From Streptomyces sp. B21-083 (GTDB taxonomy: Bacteria > Actinomycetota > Actinomycetes > Streptomycetales > Streptomycetaceae), in assembly GCF_036898825.1 (NCBI RefSeq), contig NZ_JARUND010000002.1:3348001-3412000 (forward strand): a stretch of 64,000 nucleotides of DNA, read 5' to 3'. A program made the translations under genes and the position numbers. Each line of letters begins with the position of its first letter. The first letter of the stretch is position 1. The notes beneath the pieces were generated by a model that saw only the letters and a list, made by a program, of their open reading frames with translations, was not told the DNA's origin and searched no databases. Positions 1-12,118 of the stretch are shown here, piece after piece.

Positions 1-19
1 TCGTGGTGTCCTGAAGGAC

Positions 20-86
20 GGCCGACGGCGCAACGCCAGACTCCGCGGGGAGGGGGTCGGCCTCTACTTACAGGCCCTCGCCGCGG
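20..86 (-). promoter_or_regulatory. Attenuator RNA structures after the leucine leader peptide
   Basis: Two mutually exclusive pairings are visible in the leftward transcript. Bases 75-86, inside the leader coding region, can pair with 43-54 (11 of 12 positions). Bases 56-62 can instead pair with 20-26 as a perfect 7-bp stem. A ribosome stalled on the Leu codons would cover the first partner, which is the logic of classical attenuation. The terminator itself would lie further left, outside the window. Confidence 0.55.
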
Positions 87-115
87 CAGCTAAGGAGGAG
101 CAGCCCGATACGCAT
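68..115 (-). CDS. Leucine-rich leader peptide of an attenuator (leuA-type)
   Basis: A 15-codon reading frame on the minus strand reads MRIGLLLLSCRGEGL and stops with TAA. It holds four consecutive Leu codons (CTG CTC CTC CTT), the signature of a leader peptide that senses charged tRNA-Leu. A TACAGT box (126-131) lies 10 nt before the ATG, so the transcript would start only a few bases upstream and be nearly leaderless, as many Streptomyces leader peptides are. There is no obvious Shine-Dalgarno sequence. The regulated gene must lie to the left of the window. leuA (2-isopropylmalate synthase) is the expected target because the peptide is so leucine-rich and because I recall leuA next to this M4 protease gene in other streptomycetes, but that identity is inferred. 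Confidence 0.7.
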   Translation of the reverse strand: MRIGLLLLSCRGEGL

Positions 116-345
116 GATGCTCCGCACTGTAGCCGAGCCGCGCCGGACGCGCGGGTCTGTATCACTATGCGGGACCATCAGTATGCGCGAACCGGAGAGC
201 AAAAGGGGCAAAAAGTGCGCCATCCCACTCGGCGTCACTCAGCTCATACCACTCCGTCACCGAGCGAGGGCCCCTTGTCCCGGTATTTCACCAATCATGG
301 TTGCGGGTGGTGACAGTCGCGTGACTCGGTGCAAGGGTGCCGGGC

Positions 346-1428
346 ATGACGACAAACGGGGGCTTTGAGCCCGTCTTCTGCACGATCGTCCCACCGCACA
401 TCCTCCACACGCTCGCCCGTCACGAGGACCCCGCCATCTCCGGCCCCGCCCAGCACACCCTGCTGCTCGACGCCCGCAAGCGAGCCGAACGCAGCATCAC
501 CACCGAGTTCGGCCTGGCCGCCGCCGCAGCCGTGAAGGCGCCCTCCGACCAGCCGCTGCGCACGATCTACGACGCCGGGCACCGCACCACACTGCCCGGC
601 ACGAAGGTGCGCGCCGAGGGCTCGGAACCCGGCCAGGACGCCACCGTCAACCGCGCCTACGCCGGTCTCGGAGCCACCTTCGACCTCTACCTCAAGGCCT
701 ACCAGCGCCACTCGATCGACGGCGACGGCCTGCCCCTCGACGCGAGCGTCCACTACGACGAGGGCTACAACAACGCCTTCTGGGACGGCAAGCAGATGGT
801 GTTCGGCGACGGTGACGGCGAGATCTTCGTCGACTTCACCAACTCCGTCGACGTCATCGGCCACGAGCTCACCCACGGCGTCACCCAGCACACCGCGAAC
901 CTCACGTACTACGGCCAGCCCGGTGCGCTCAACGAGTCGATGTCGGACGTCTTCGGCTCACTCATCAAGCAGTACTCGCTCGGCCAGACCGCCGCCGAGG
1001 CCGACTGGCTGATCGGCGCGGGCCTGCTCGCCCCGAGCGTCACCGGCACCGCCCTGCGCTCCATGAAGGAACCGGGCAGCGCGTACGACGACGACGTGCT
1101 CGGCAAGGACCCGCAGCCCGCGACCATGGACGGCTATGTCCGCACCGGCCGTGACAACGGCGGCGTCCACATCAACAGCGGCATCCCCAACCACGCCTTC
1201 TACCTCGTCGCCACCGCGCTCGGCGGCAACGCGTGGGAGCGGGCCGGGCAGATCTGGTACGACGTGCTGACCGGCGGTGACCTGAAGGAGAAGGCGTTCT
1301 TCGACGACTTCGCCCAGCTGACCGTCGCCACCGCGAGCGAGCGCTACGGCGACGGCGAGGAACTCCAGGCCGTGACGAAGGCATGGGAGCGTGTCGGAGT
1401 ACCCACCACGCCCCGGCCCCGCCTGTAG
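346..1428 (+). CDS. Protealysin-like M4 (thermolysin family) zinc metalloprotease
   Basis: A 360-residue neutral metallopeptidase. The zinc motif HELTH is at about residues 173-177 and the third ligand Glu is in GALNESMSD at about 197; the catalytic-His region reads GGVHINSGIPNHAF near residue 250. No signal peptide is present. The N-terminus starts with a short propeptide carrying a PPHIL motif, as in protealysin-like enzymes, which are largely cytoplasmic or released by unusual routes, unlike secreted thermolysin. The start was set at ATG 346 because AAGGG (333-337) lies 8 nt upstream; an in-frame GTG at 337 is the alternative. The next gene encodes its likely inhibitor. The substrate is unknown. 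Confidence 0.9.
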   Translation: MTTNGGFEPVFCTIVPPHILHTLARHEDPAISGPAQHTLLLDARKRAERSITTEFGLAAAAAVKAPSDQPLRTIYDAGHRTTLPGTKVRAEGSEPGQDATVNRAYAGLGATFDLYLKAYQRHSIDGDGLPLDASVHYDEGYNNAFWDGKQMVFGDGDGEIFVDFTNSVDVIGHELTHGVTQHTANLTYYGQPGALNESMSDVFGSLIKQYSLGQTAAEADWLIGAGLLAPSVTGTALRSMKEPGSAYDDDVLGKDPQPATMDGYVRTGRDNGGVHINSGIPNHAFYLVATALGGNAWERAGQIWYDVLTGGDLKEKAFFDDFAQLTVATASERYGDGEELQAVTKAWERVGVPTTPRPRL

Positions 1429-1522
1429 CGCACAGCCGCACGGCCGCACGTGCGGGGTACCGGGCACTCGGCACCTCTCATCCCACTCGTACTGGAGCCG
1501 TTCTCGTACTAGACAGGGACCC

Positions 1523-1789
1523 ATGCGTATTCAGGTGACACGTACGGGCGGATTCGCGGGCATCGAGCGGCACGCCGAGGTGGACACCTCGGGGCGGCCC
1601 GATGCCCCCGAGTGGCACGCCCTGGCCGATTCCGCGGTCGCGGGCGGCCAGGGCACCCCTCCGACCGGGGTCCCCGACGGCTTCGGCTACGAGATCACGG
1701 TGGACGGAAAAACGGTGTACTGCGCCGACCCCCGCCTCACCGACGAGCAGCGGCAGCTGATCTCAAGGGTGCTCAAAGAGGGTGCATAA
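1523..1789 (+). CDS. Emfourin-type inhibitor of M4 proteases
   Basis: An 88-residue soluble protein starting MRIQVTRTGGFAGI with an ADPRLTDEQR segment near its end. This matches emfourin (M4in), the tight-binding inhibitor encoded next to protealysin-like proteases, where it blocks the mature enzyme in the cytoplasm. It follows the protease by 94 bp on the same strand. The start at 1523 begins right at the family's conserved first strand; the longer open frame upstream is not homologous. Family assignment is from recognised sequence pattern and context. Confidence 0.8.
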   Translation: MRIQVTRTGGFAGIERHAEVDTSGRPDAPEWHALADSAVAGGQGTPPTGVPDGFGYEITVDGKTVYCADPRLTDEQRQLISRVLKEGA

Positions 1790-1843
1790 CGGGTGTCGCG
1801 GGTGTCGGCGGACGGCGCGTAACTGGTTGTTCACTCCCGGCCG

Positions 1844-1873
1844 TTGACACCCGTTACCCCCGGTACCCATGAT
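1844..1873 (+). promoter_or_regulatory. Promoter for a leaderless beta-glucosidase transcript
   Basis: TTGACA at 1844-1849, an 18-bp spacer and CATGAT at 1868-1873 resemble a vegetative promoter. The ATG at 1881 lies 7 nt after the -10 box, where transcription should begin, so the mRNA is probably leaderless. This supports the 1881 start over the in-frame ATG at 1869, which lies inside the -10 box. Confidence 0.5.
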
Positions 1874-1880
1874 CCGGCGC

Positions 1881-3254
1881 ATGGCGATCAACCCGATACC
1901 CCAGTTCCCGGCCGGCTTCCTCTGGGGTGTGTCCACCTCGGCACACCAGATCGAGGGAGCGGCGGACCAGCGCGAACCGTCCGTATGGGACACCTTCACG
2001 GCCGAACCGGGGCGCGTGAAGGACGGCTCGACGGCGGCGGTGGCCTGCGACCACTTCCACCGCTACCCCGAGGACGTGGCCCTGCTGGGCGGCCTGGGCG
2101 TGGACGCGTACCGCTTCTCCGTCTCCTGGCCCCGCGTGAACTCCCCCGGCGGCCTGGACTTCTACGACCGGCTGGTGGACGAGCTGTGCTCGGCGGGCGT
2201 ACGTCCCGTCCCGACCCTCTTCCACTGGGACCTGCCGGCCCGCCTCCAGGAGAAGGGCGGCTGGCTGGAGCGGGACACGGCGTCCCGGTTCGCCGAGTAC
2301 GTGTCCGTCGTGGCCGAGCGGCTCGGCGACCGTGTACAGAAGTGGATCACGCTCAACGAGCCGGCCGAACACACCCTGTTCGGACATGCGTTGGGCGCGC
2401 ACGCACCGGGGAAGCAGCTGATGTTCGACGCGCTCCCGGCCGCCCACCACCAACTCCTCGGCCACGGACTGGCCGTACGGGCACTGCGCGCCGCCGGTGC
2501 CACGGACATCGGGATCGCCAACTCCCACGGCCCGACCTGGCCGGCGTCGCAGGAGCCCGCCGACCTGGAGGCGGCCGGGTTCTACGACCTGCTCCTCAAC
2601 CGGCTGTTCGCCGACCCCGTCCTCCTGGGCGAATACCCGGACGGGCTCGGCGAGTTGATGCCGGGCGATGTGGCGGCCGACCTGAAAGTCATCGGGGAGC
2701 CGCTCGACTTCTACGGCGTCAACTACTACTCCCCGACGAAGGTGGGCGCGCCGCAGGGCGCCGACATCGAGTTCGGCGGACTCACGATCCCGGCCGAACT
2801 CCCCTTCTCCGTCCAGGAGATCGAGGGCGTACCGGTGACGGACTTCGGCTGGCCCGTCGTACCGGAGGGCCTCACGGAGCTGCTCACCACGTTCCGCGAC
2901 CGTTACGGCGACCGGCTGCCGCCCGTCGTCATCACCGAGAACGGCTGCTCGTACGACGGGCTCGACGACCAGGACCGGATCGCCTTCCTGGACGGTCATG
3001 TCCGGGCGCTGTACCGGGCGGTGGAGGCGGGCGTGGACGTTCGCGGCTACTTCGTGTGGTCGCTGCTGGACAACTTCGAGTGGGCGGAGGGGTACGCGCG
3101 GCGGTTCGGGCTGGTCCACGTGGACTTCGACGACCCGGCCACGCTGACCCGGACGCCCAAGGCCTCGTACGCCTGGTTCAGCGGCCTCCTGCGGGCGCAG
3201 CACGCGCAGCAGGAGGAGGAGCGAAGAGCGGGTGGGGCGGTGACTCAGGAATGA
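1881..3254 (+). CDS. Family GH1 beta-glucosidase
   Basis: A 457-residue retaining glycosidase with a complete (beta/alpha)8 barrel of usual GH1 length. The acid/base Glu160 sits in TLNEP and the nucleophile Glu363 in ITENG; the aglycone-side signature AGFLWGVSTSAHQIEG is at the N-terminus. There is no signal peptide, so it acts in the cytoplasm on imported beta-glucosides or other beta-linked oligosaccharides. Its stop overlaps the start of the following MFS transporter (ATGA, 3251-3254), so uptake and hydrolysis are translationally coupled. Exact sugar specificity cannot be read from the sequence. Confidence 0.92.
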   Translation: MAINPIPQFPAGFLWGVSTSAHQIEGAADQREPSVWDTFTAEPGRVKDGSTAAVACDHFHRYPEDVALLGGLGVDAYRFSVSWPRVNSPGGLDFYDRLVDELCSAGVRPVPTLFHWDLPARLQEKGGWLERDTASRFAEYVSVVAERLGDRVQKWITLNEPAEHTLFGHALGAHAPGKQLMFDALPAAHHQLLGHGLAVRALRAAGATDIGIANSHGPTWPASQEPADLEAAGFYDLLLNRLFADPVLLGEYPDGLGELMPGDVAADLKVIGEPLDFYGVNYYSPTKVGAPQGADIEFGGLTIPAELPFSVQEIEGVPVTDFGWPVVPEGLTELLTTFRDRYGDRLPPVVITENGCSYDGLDDQDRIAFLDGHVRALYRAVEAGVDVRGYFVWSLLDNFEWAEGYARRFGLVHVDFDDPATLTRTPKASYAWFSGLLRAQHAQQEEERRAGGAVTQE

Positions 3255-4525
3255 CGACGACCGAGGGGGCCAAGGAGGCTCCGGGGACGGCGGCGGCGCT
3301 CGCCGAGCCGGTGGAGCGGGTCGGGCGAGGATGGACCGCCTCGCTCTCGCTCGCCAACGGGGCGATCTGGGTGGGCTGGTTCGGGCCGCTGCAGATCCTG
3401 CTCGCCGCCCAGGCCGAGGACTTCGCGCCCGGCACCGGGATGTCGAAGGAGACCCTGCTGGCCTGGGTGGCGGGTGCGGGCGCTCTGGTGTCGCTGGTGG
3501 CGAACCCGTTCTTCGGCGCGCTGTCGGACCGTACGACGTCGCGGTGGGGGCGCCGTACGCCGTGGATCGTGGCCGGCGCGGCGGGCGGTGCGCTGTCGTT
3601 GCTGCTGCTGGCGGGGGCGAGTGGGCTGTGGACGATGGTGGCGGGGTGGTGCCTGGTCCAGCTGACCCTGAACGCGGCCTTCGCCGCCGTCACGGCGGCC
3701 GTGCCCGACCGCGTTCCCAGGCTTCAACGGGGCGCTGTGGGCGGCTGGTTGGGTGCCGCGCAGATTCTCGGTGTGGTCGGCGGGACGGGACTCGCGACGG
3801 CGGCGGGCGGGGTGGGCGCGGGCTATGCGGCGTGCGCCGCGTTCACGCTGCTGGGCGTGCTGCCGTACGTCCTGCGGCACAGGGATCTGCAACTCGTGCC
3901 CCAGGACCAACCGTTGTGGTCCTGGCGGACCTTCCTGGCCGGGTTCTGGCTGAGCCCGCGCCGGTATCCGGACCTGGGCTGGGCCTGGCTGACCCGTTTC
4001 CTGATCAACCTGAGCAACGCGCTGGTGCTGCTGTACCTGCTGTACTACCTGCGCGACCGTCTCGACTACTCAGACCCCGAGGGTGGTGTCCTGATCCTGA
4101 CGGCGGTGAACAGCGTGACGCTGGTCGCCACGGTGGTCGTCGGCGGGGTCTGGTCGGACCGGGTGGGCCGGCGCAAGCCGTTCGTGATCTGGTCGGGGGT
4201 GCTGATGGCGGTGGCGACGGCCGCGCTGGCGGCGTGGCAGACCTGGCCGGGGGCGATCGTCGCGTCGGCGGTCCTCGGCGTCGGGTTCGGCGTCTTCACG
4301 TCGGTCGACTTCGCCCTGATGACGGACGTGCTGCCGAAGGCGATGGACCGGGGGAAGGACCTGGGCGTCATCAACGTGGCCAACGCCCTGCCCCAGGTGG
4401 CGGCGCCGGTCCTCGCGGCGCCGATCGTGACCTATCTGGGCGGATACCGGATGCTGTATCTGGTGGCCGCGGTGATCGGGCTGGCGGGGGCGGTACTGGT
4501 GGGGCGGATCAGGGGGGTGGAGTGA
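3251..4525 (+). CDS. MFS transporter, probably for oligosaccharides
   Basis: A 424-residue protein with about 12 hydrophobic segments. The loop after TM2 reads GALSDRTTSRWGRRTPWI, a major facilitator signature of the type seen in sugar porters and GPH-like symporters, and a second copy (GGVWSDRVGRRKPFV) marks the C-terminal half. It overlaps the beta-glucosidase stop by 4 bp and probably imports the enzyme's substrate across the membrane. The longer frame extending upstream through the glucosidase gene is a shadow. Confidence 0.87.
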   Translation: MTTTEGAKEAPGTAAALAEPVERVGRGWTASLSLANGAIWVGWFGPLQILLAAQAEDFAPGTGMSKETLLAWVAGAGALVSLVANPFFGALSDRTTSRWGRRTPWIVAGAAGGALSLLLLAGASGLWTMVAGWCLVQLTLNAAFAAVTAAVPDRVPRLQRGAVGGWLGAAQILGVVGGTGLATAAGGVGAGYAACAAFTLLGVLPYVLRHRDLQLVPQDQPLWSWRTFLAGFWLSPRRYPDLGWAWLTRFLINLSNALVLLYLLYYLRDRLDYSDPEGGVLILTAVNSVTLVATVVVGGVWSDRVGRRKPFVIWSGVLMAVATAALAAWQTWPGAIVASAVLGVGFGVFTSVDFALMTDVLPKAMDRGKDLGVINVANALPQVAAPVLAAPIVTYLGGYRMLYLVAAVIGLAGAVLVGRIRGVE

Positions 4526-4547
4526 GGTAGAGGTGGGGTGCGGGGAT

Positions 4548-5402
4548 TCAGAGGGCTCCGGCGTCCCGGGCCGCGTAGACGCTGGGGTAGAGCGGGCGGA
4601 AGCCGAGTTCCCTGCGGATGCGGTCGGTGGAGACGATTCCGAACCACGGGTCGGGGTCGGTGTTCTCGTAGAGTTCGGCGGGAACCGCCACCCCGTTGAG
4701 CTGATGCAGTTCGACCGCCGTGACGGGGGCGTGGTCGCCGATGTTGTAGATCCGGCCGGCGATGCCCGGTGCGTGCAGGATGCGGAGCAGGCCCTGGGCG
4801 ACGTCCGCGTGGTGGACCATCTGCAGCCGCTGGGCGGAGGCCCAGTGCGCGGCCCACATCAACGACTGGGCGAGGTGCGGATCGCCCTCCCCGTAGACGA
4901 AGGGGAGCCGGCCGACGCATACGTCCATGCCCTCCAGCGCGAGCAGTTCGCGTTCGGCCGCCACCTTCGACTCGCAGTAGGCGCCCCACATCTCACCGCC
5001 GGGCCGGCTCTCGTCCTCCTCGACCAACGGGCGCCCCCGTCCGGAGCCGTACACCAACTGCGTACTGACCTGTACGAACCGTCCCACCCCGGCGGCCAGT
5101 GCGGCACGGCCCAGTTCCACCGCCGCGTCCCGGTTGACGGCCCACGCCTCCTCGTCCGGTACTCCCCGGAAGGACGCCGCGACGTTCACGACCGCGTCCA
5201 CCCCGGCGACCGCCTTGCCGAGCGTCTCCGTGTCACGCAGGTCCCCGACCACGACCTCGGCGCCCAGCTCTGCGAACCGCTCCGCCCGCGCCGCCTCCCG
5301 CACCAGGATCCGCACCCTCTCCCCGGGCCGCCTCTGCGCCAGCAGCCTCGGCAGAAAGCGCCGGCCGACCTCGCCCGTCGTACCCGTCACCAGTGTCAGC
5401 AT
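4548..5402 (-). CDS. NAD(P)-dependent epimerase/dehydratase (atypical/extended SDR)
   Basis: A 284-residue Rossmann-fold protein. The dinucleotide loop TGTTGEVG is at residues 6-13 and the catalytic YCESK (YxxxK) near residue 137, with a NAD-discriminating region NVAASFRG in between. Length and layout fit the NAD-dependent epimerase/dehydratase family; the substrate is not predictable. It converges with the sugar transporter gene (23-bp gap) and diverges from an XRE-type regulator that starts 134 bp away, an arrangement in which the regulator usually controls the neighbouring oxidoreductase. Confidence 0.85.
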   Translation of the reverse strand: MLTLVTGTTGEVGRRFLPRLLAQRRPGERVRILVREAARAERFAELGAEVVVGDLRDTETLGKAVAGVDAVVNVAASFRGVPDEEAWAVNRDAAVELGRAALAAGVGRFVQVSTQLVYGSGRGRPLVEEDESRPGGEMWGAYCESKVAAERELLALEGMDVCVGRLPFVYGEGDPHLAQSLMWAAHWASAQRLQMVHHADVAQGLLRILHAPGIAGRIYNIGDHAPVTAVELHQLNGVAVPAELYENTDPDPWFGIVSTDRIRRELGFRPLYPSVYAARDAGAL

Positions 5403-5536
5403 GATCCGCTCCTCATCGTCTTGTCCCGTTGCGGTGGGACCAGCGTCGAACGGCGGCCGGGCGGACGGGAGAGACCCGTGGATCAGGGGATCAGCAGTCC
5501 CTGGATAAGCCGGGCGGACGGCGACATCCTGGAAGG

Positions 5537-6385
5537 GTGAACCGAGCCGAACTCGCAGACTTCCTGCGCCATGGGCGTGCCCGTCTGGAGCCCTCGGCGG
5601 TGGGACTCGCGCCCGGCGCCCGCCGCCGTACGCCCGGTCTGCGCCGCGAGGAGGTGGCGTCGCTCGCCGGTATGTCGGTGGACTACTACACGCGCCTGGA
5701 GCAGTCCCGGGGTCCGCACCCGTCCCGCCAGATGCTGACCGCCCTGGCCCGCGCCCTGCGCCTCACCGACGACGAACGGGACCACCTCTTCCACCTGGCG
5801 GGCGAGGAGCCGCCCCGGCGCGAGAGCGTGCCCCAGCATGTGCGGCCGGGGCTGCTGCTGATCCTCGACAGGCTGCACGACACCCCGGCACAGGTGGTCA
5901 CCGACTGCGGGGAGGTGCTGGCGCAGAACGCGATGGCGAGCGCCTTGACGGGGGACGCGTCGGCCCGTCCACCCCGGGAGCGCAACCTCCTGCGCCGGTT
6001 CTTCCTGGACCCGGCCGCCCGGACACTGTTCCCGCCGGAGGACTTCGCCGAGCACGCCCGAGCCCACGTGGCGAACCTGCGAGCGGTCGCCGCGGCCCGG
6101 CCCGACGATCCGGTACCCAGGGCGCTGGTGGCCGAACTCCGAGCGGGGAGCGCGGAGTTCGCGCGGCTGTGGGAGGCGCACGAGGTGGCGGTGCGGCGGG
6201 CCGCGACGAAGCGGTTCGTGCATCCGGTGGTGGGGCTGCTGGAACTCGACTGCGAGATCATGCTGGCGCACGACCACCGCCAACTACTGATCGTCCACAC
6301 GGCCCGCCCGGGCACGGAGTCGTACGAACGCCTGAGACTGCTGCGGGTGGTGGGACTACAGGACTTGTCACCGCACGGGAGATGA
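5537..6385 (+). CDS. XRE-family regulator with MmyB-like ligand domain
   Basis: A 282-residue regulator. Residues about 10-85 form a helix-turn-helix (RRTPGLRREEVASLAGMSVD followed by YYTRLEQSRG), and the remainder is the MmyB-like PAS-related ligand domain (PQHVRPGLLLILDRL, then ELDCEIMLAHD near the end). It probably represses the divergent SDR gene in response to a small ligand. The GTG start at 5537 begins the recognisable homology; GGAAGG directly abuts it, too close for a normal ribosome site, so initiation may be leaderless or weak. Confidence 0.85.
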   Translation: MNRAELADFLRHGRARLEPSAVGLAPGARRRTPGLRREEVASLAGMSVDYYTRLEQSRGPHPSRQMLTALARALRLTDDERDHLFHLAGEEPPRRESVPQHVRPGLLLILDRLHDTPAQVVTDCGEVLAQNAMASALTGDASARPPRERNLLRRFFLDPAARTLFPPEDFAEHARAHVANLRAVAAARPDDPVPRALVAELRAGSAEFARLWEAHEVAVRRAATKRFVHPVVGLLELDCEIMLAHDHRQLLIVHTARPGTESYERLRLLRVVGLQDLSPHGR

Positions 6386-6494
6386 GGTGGAAGGAAGGTG
6401 AGGTGGGCGGAGGCGTTTCGAGCACACCCGTAAAACGAACCGTAAACGGGTGGGTGGGTGGGAAAAAACGGCCCGAACTGCAGCCGCGGCTCCC

Positions 6495-10312
<3,818 letters not shown>

Positions 10313-10430
10313 GGGTGCGGACCCCCACGGACGAGGTAGGTGGCGGGCGGGTGCGCGCCCGGCCACCGGATGACGAACGGCCGTTCAGGTGCTGGTAGTT
10401 CGTGTGTCGGTTGTTCCCGTGCTGGTTGTT

Positions 10431-10505
10431 CGTGTGCTCGTTGATCGTGTGCTCGTTGATCGTGTGCTCGTTGATCGTGTGCTCGTTGATCGTGTGCTCG
10501 TTGAT
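10431..10505. repeat. Five perfect 15-bp tandem repeats
   Basis: The unit CGTGTGCTCGTTGAT occurs five times head to tail without a mismatch, preceded by two or three degenerate copies back to about 10390. It lies between the stop of the WxL-like gene and the start of the DUF916 gene on the minus strand. The unit is a multiple of three, so every frame stays open across it, but no plausible protein is encoded. Confidence 0.9.
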
Positions 10506-10534
10506 CGGCTGAGCGTTGTCGGGTCGGACGTCGC

Positions 10535-11881
10535 TCAGGTGAGGGTGAGGGTGAGTACGCCGGAGTAGGTGCCCGGCGGGGTGAACGCCGGTACGTCCAG
10601 CGACAGTCCGGCGTCGACGGTGAACTCGCCGCCGGTGACCGTTCCGTCGGGTGTGGAGGCCAGGGTGGCTCCCGTACCGCCCACCACACCGGGGGAACCG
10701 GCCTGGCAGTTGCTGGGGCTGCCGGCCTTGGTGGCGCAGGCCGGGGTCCAACTGAGCTTGTCGGCACCGATCTTGGCGCCAGGTCCGGTGAAGTCGGTGA
10801 CCTTGCCCGTCAGCGACCAGCCCGCGGGTCCGCCGCGGAAGTCCTTGACGGTCACCGTCTGCAGCGGGGCCTTCGAGGCTCCGCCCTTGCCGAAGTCGAC
10901 CGTCGACAGCTGGACGGAGTCCCCTGCCTGGGTCATGGACAGATCACCGGCCTTGACCATGGTGGTGAGCTTCTGGCTGTTGTCGGGAATGGGCGTGTCG
11001 TCGATGACGACGTAGGCGGCCGGACCGGCGCCCTTGCTGTCGCTCCACGCGCTGCCCTCGTACGCCACGACCCCGGTCGTCGTCTTGTCGCTGACGGCGA
11101 GGGTGCCACTGAAGGCGCCCTGGGAGTCGGCGGTCACGGTCGCGGTGTCGGCGGTCTGGGAGCCCCCGGACCGGCCGGCGAGTGTGACCGTGGCACCGGC
11201 GGTGAAGTTGGTGCCGCTCACGGTGACCCCGGCCCCGGGTGCTCCGGAGGCCGAACCCAGCGTGATGGCACGGGTGTTGGTCTGGGTCCCGTCCGTCGCC
11301 GTGATCGTCTCGGAGACGGGCGCGGGCGGGGTGAGGAGCGTGCAGGGCGTGTCCAGCTCAAGGATGTAGCTGGTGTGGATGTTGTAGTCGCTGGGCGAGA
11401 GCGTGATCGCGCCGGGCTTGGTGACCGTGAAGGTGCCGGTCATCGAGAACGGCGGGAAAGCGCCCTTGCCGGGCACGGGATCGTTCTTCTTGGGCCCCGT
11501 GACGGTGATGTCGCCTGTCTGTGCTCCGCCCAGGGTGACCTTTCCGGTGGGCGTCATGATGTCGGCGGGCAGGGCGAGATCGGTGGGATTGCTCGCGGCC
11601 GGCTTGACCACCGTGTACGTCACGGTGACGGTGTCGCCGACCTTGGGCGCGGTGTTGTCCACCGTGATCTGTCCGGTGGTGGTGCCGTCGATGGGCGGGA
11701 GGCCCGCGATCGGCGGCGGCACGCAGTGTGTGGCGTAGTCCACGGCGGCGGACGCCGTGGTGAGCGCGCCGGCCGGGACGGCCAGCGCACCGCCCGCGGT
11801 GACCGCCAGCGCGGTCGCCCCGAGCAGCGCGGCCCAGCGCCGTCTTCGGTTGGTCGAACCCATGGATGCCGAATTGGCCAT
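10535..11881 (-). CDS. Secreted WxL-like multi-domain beta-sandwich surface protein
   Basis: A 448-residue exported protein with an N-terminal signal peptide (RRRRWAALLGATALAVTAGG ending in an Ala-rich cleavage site). Two or three Ig-like beta-sandwich segments follow, including a repeat-like GAPGAGVTVSGTNFTAGATV. The C-terminal domain ends in GTYSGVLTLTLT, the pattern of WxL-type cell-surface domains, although the Trp of WxL is Leu here. It probably associates non-covalently with the wall together with the DUF916 protein encoded 222 bp downstream. Two N-proximal Cys residues (CVPPP and TPCTLL) could form a disulfide. The ligand is unknown. Confidence 0.75.
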   Translation of the reverse strand: MANSASMGSTNRRRRWAALLGATALAVTAGGALAVPAGALTTASAAVDYATHCVPPPIAGLPPIDGTTTGQITVDNTAPKVGDTVTVTYTVVKPAASNPTDLALPADIMTPTGKVTLGGAQTGDITVTGPKKNDPVPGKGAFPPFSMTGTFTVTKPGAITLSPSDYNIHTSYILELDTPCTLLTPPAPVSETITATDGTQTNTRAITLGSASGAPGAGVTVSGTNFTAGATVTLAGRSGGSQTADTATVTADSQGAFSGTLAVSDKTTTGVVAYEGSAWSDSKGAGPAAYVVIDDTPIPDNSQKLTTMVKAGDLSMTQAGDSVQLSTVDFGKGGASKAPLQTVTVKDFRGGPAGWSLTGKVTDFTGPGAKIGADKLSWTPACATKAGSPSNCQAGSPGVVGGTGATLASTPDGTVTGGEFTVDAGLSLDVPAFTPPGTYSGVLTLTLT

Positions 11882-12052
11882 GGTTGCCCCCTCTGAGGGA
11901 TGCGGGCGCAGCGGCTCGTCTGCGCCGACAGGGGGCCATTGATGTGCAGGTTGTGTGAGAAGTCAATGCCATCTCACCAAATAACGGGGGCTCACCGAAA
12001 GTGAACTGACGGCCCATCAGTTCTCGTCGGTTCCCGGGTTTCCGGACGGAAA

Positions 12053-12088
12053 CGGCCGGCGCCGCTGCGAAGCGAGCGACGCCGGCCG
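12053..12088 (-). terminator. Hairpin after the small secreted-protein gene
   Basis: A perfect 9-bp GC stem pairs 12053-12061 (CGGCCGGCG) with 12080-12088 around an 18-nt loop. It begins 31 bp after the stop at 12119. There is no T-run, which is common for Streptomyces terminators. Confidence 0.55.
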
Positions 12089-12118
12089 CACTTCAGAAGG
12101 GTGCGGGGAGACGGACCG

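Noticed and set aside
2..313. Plus-strand open frame running in from the left edge
   Set aside because: It covers the leucine leader and its stems on the other strand, contains a TTA codon and lacks protein-like character.
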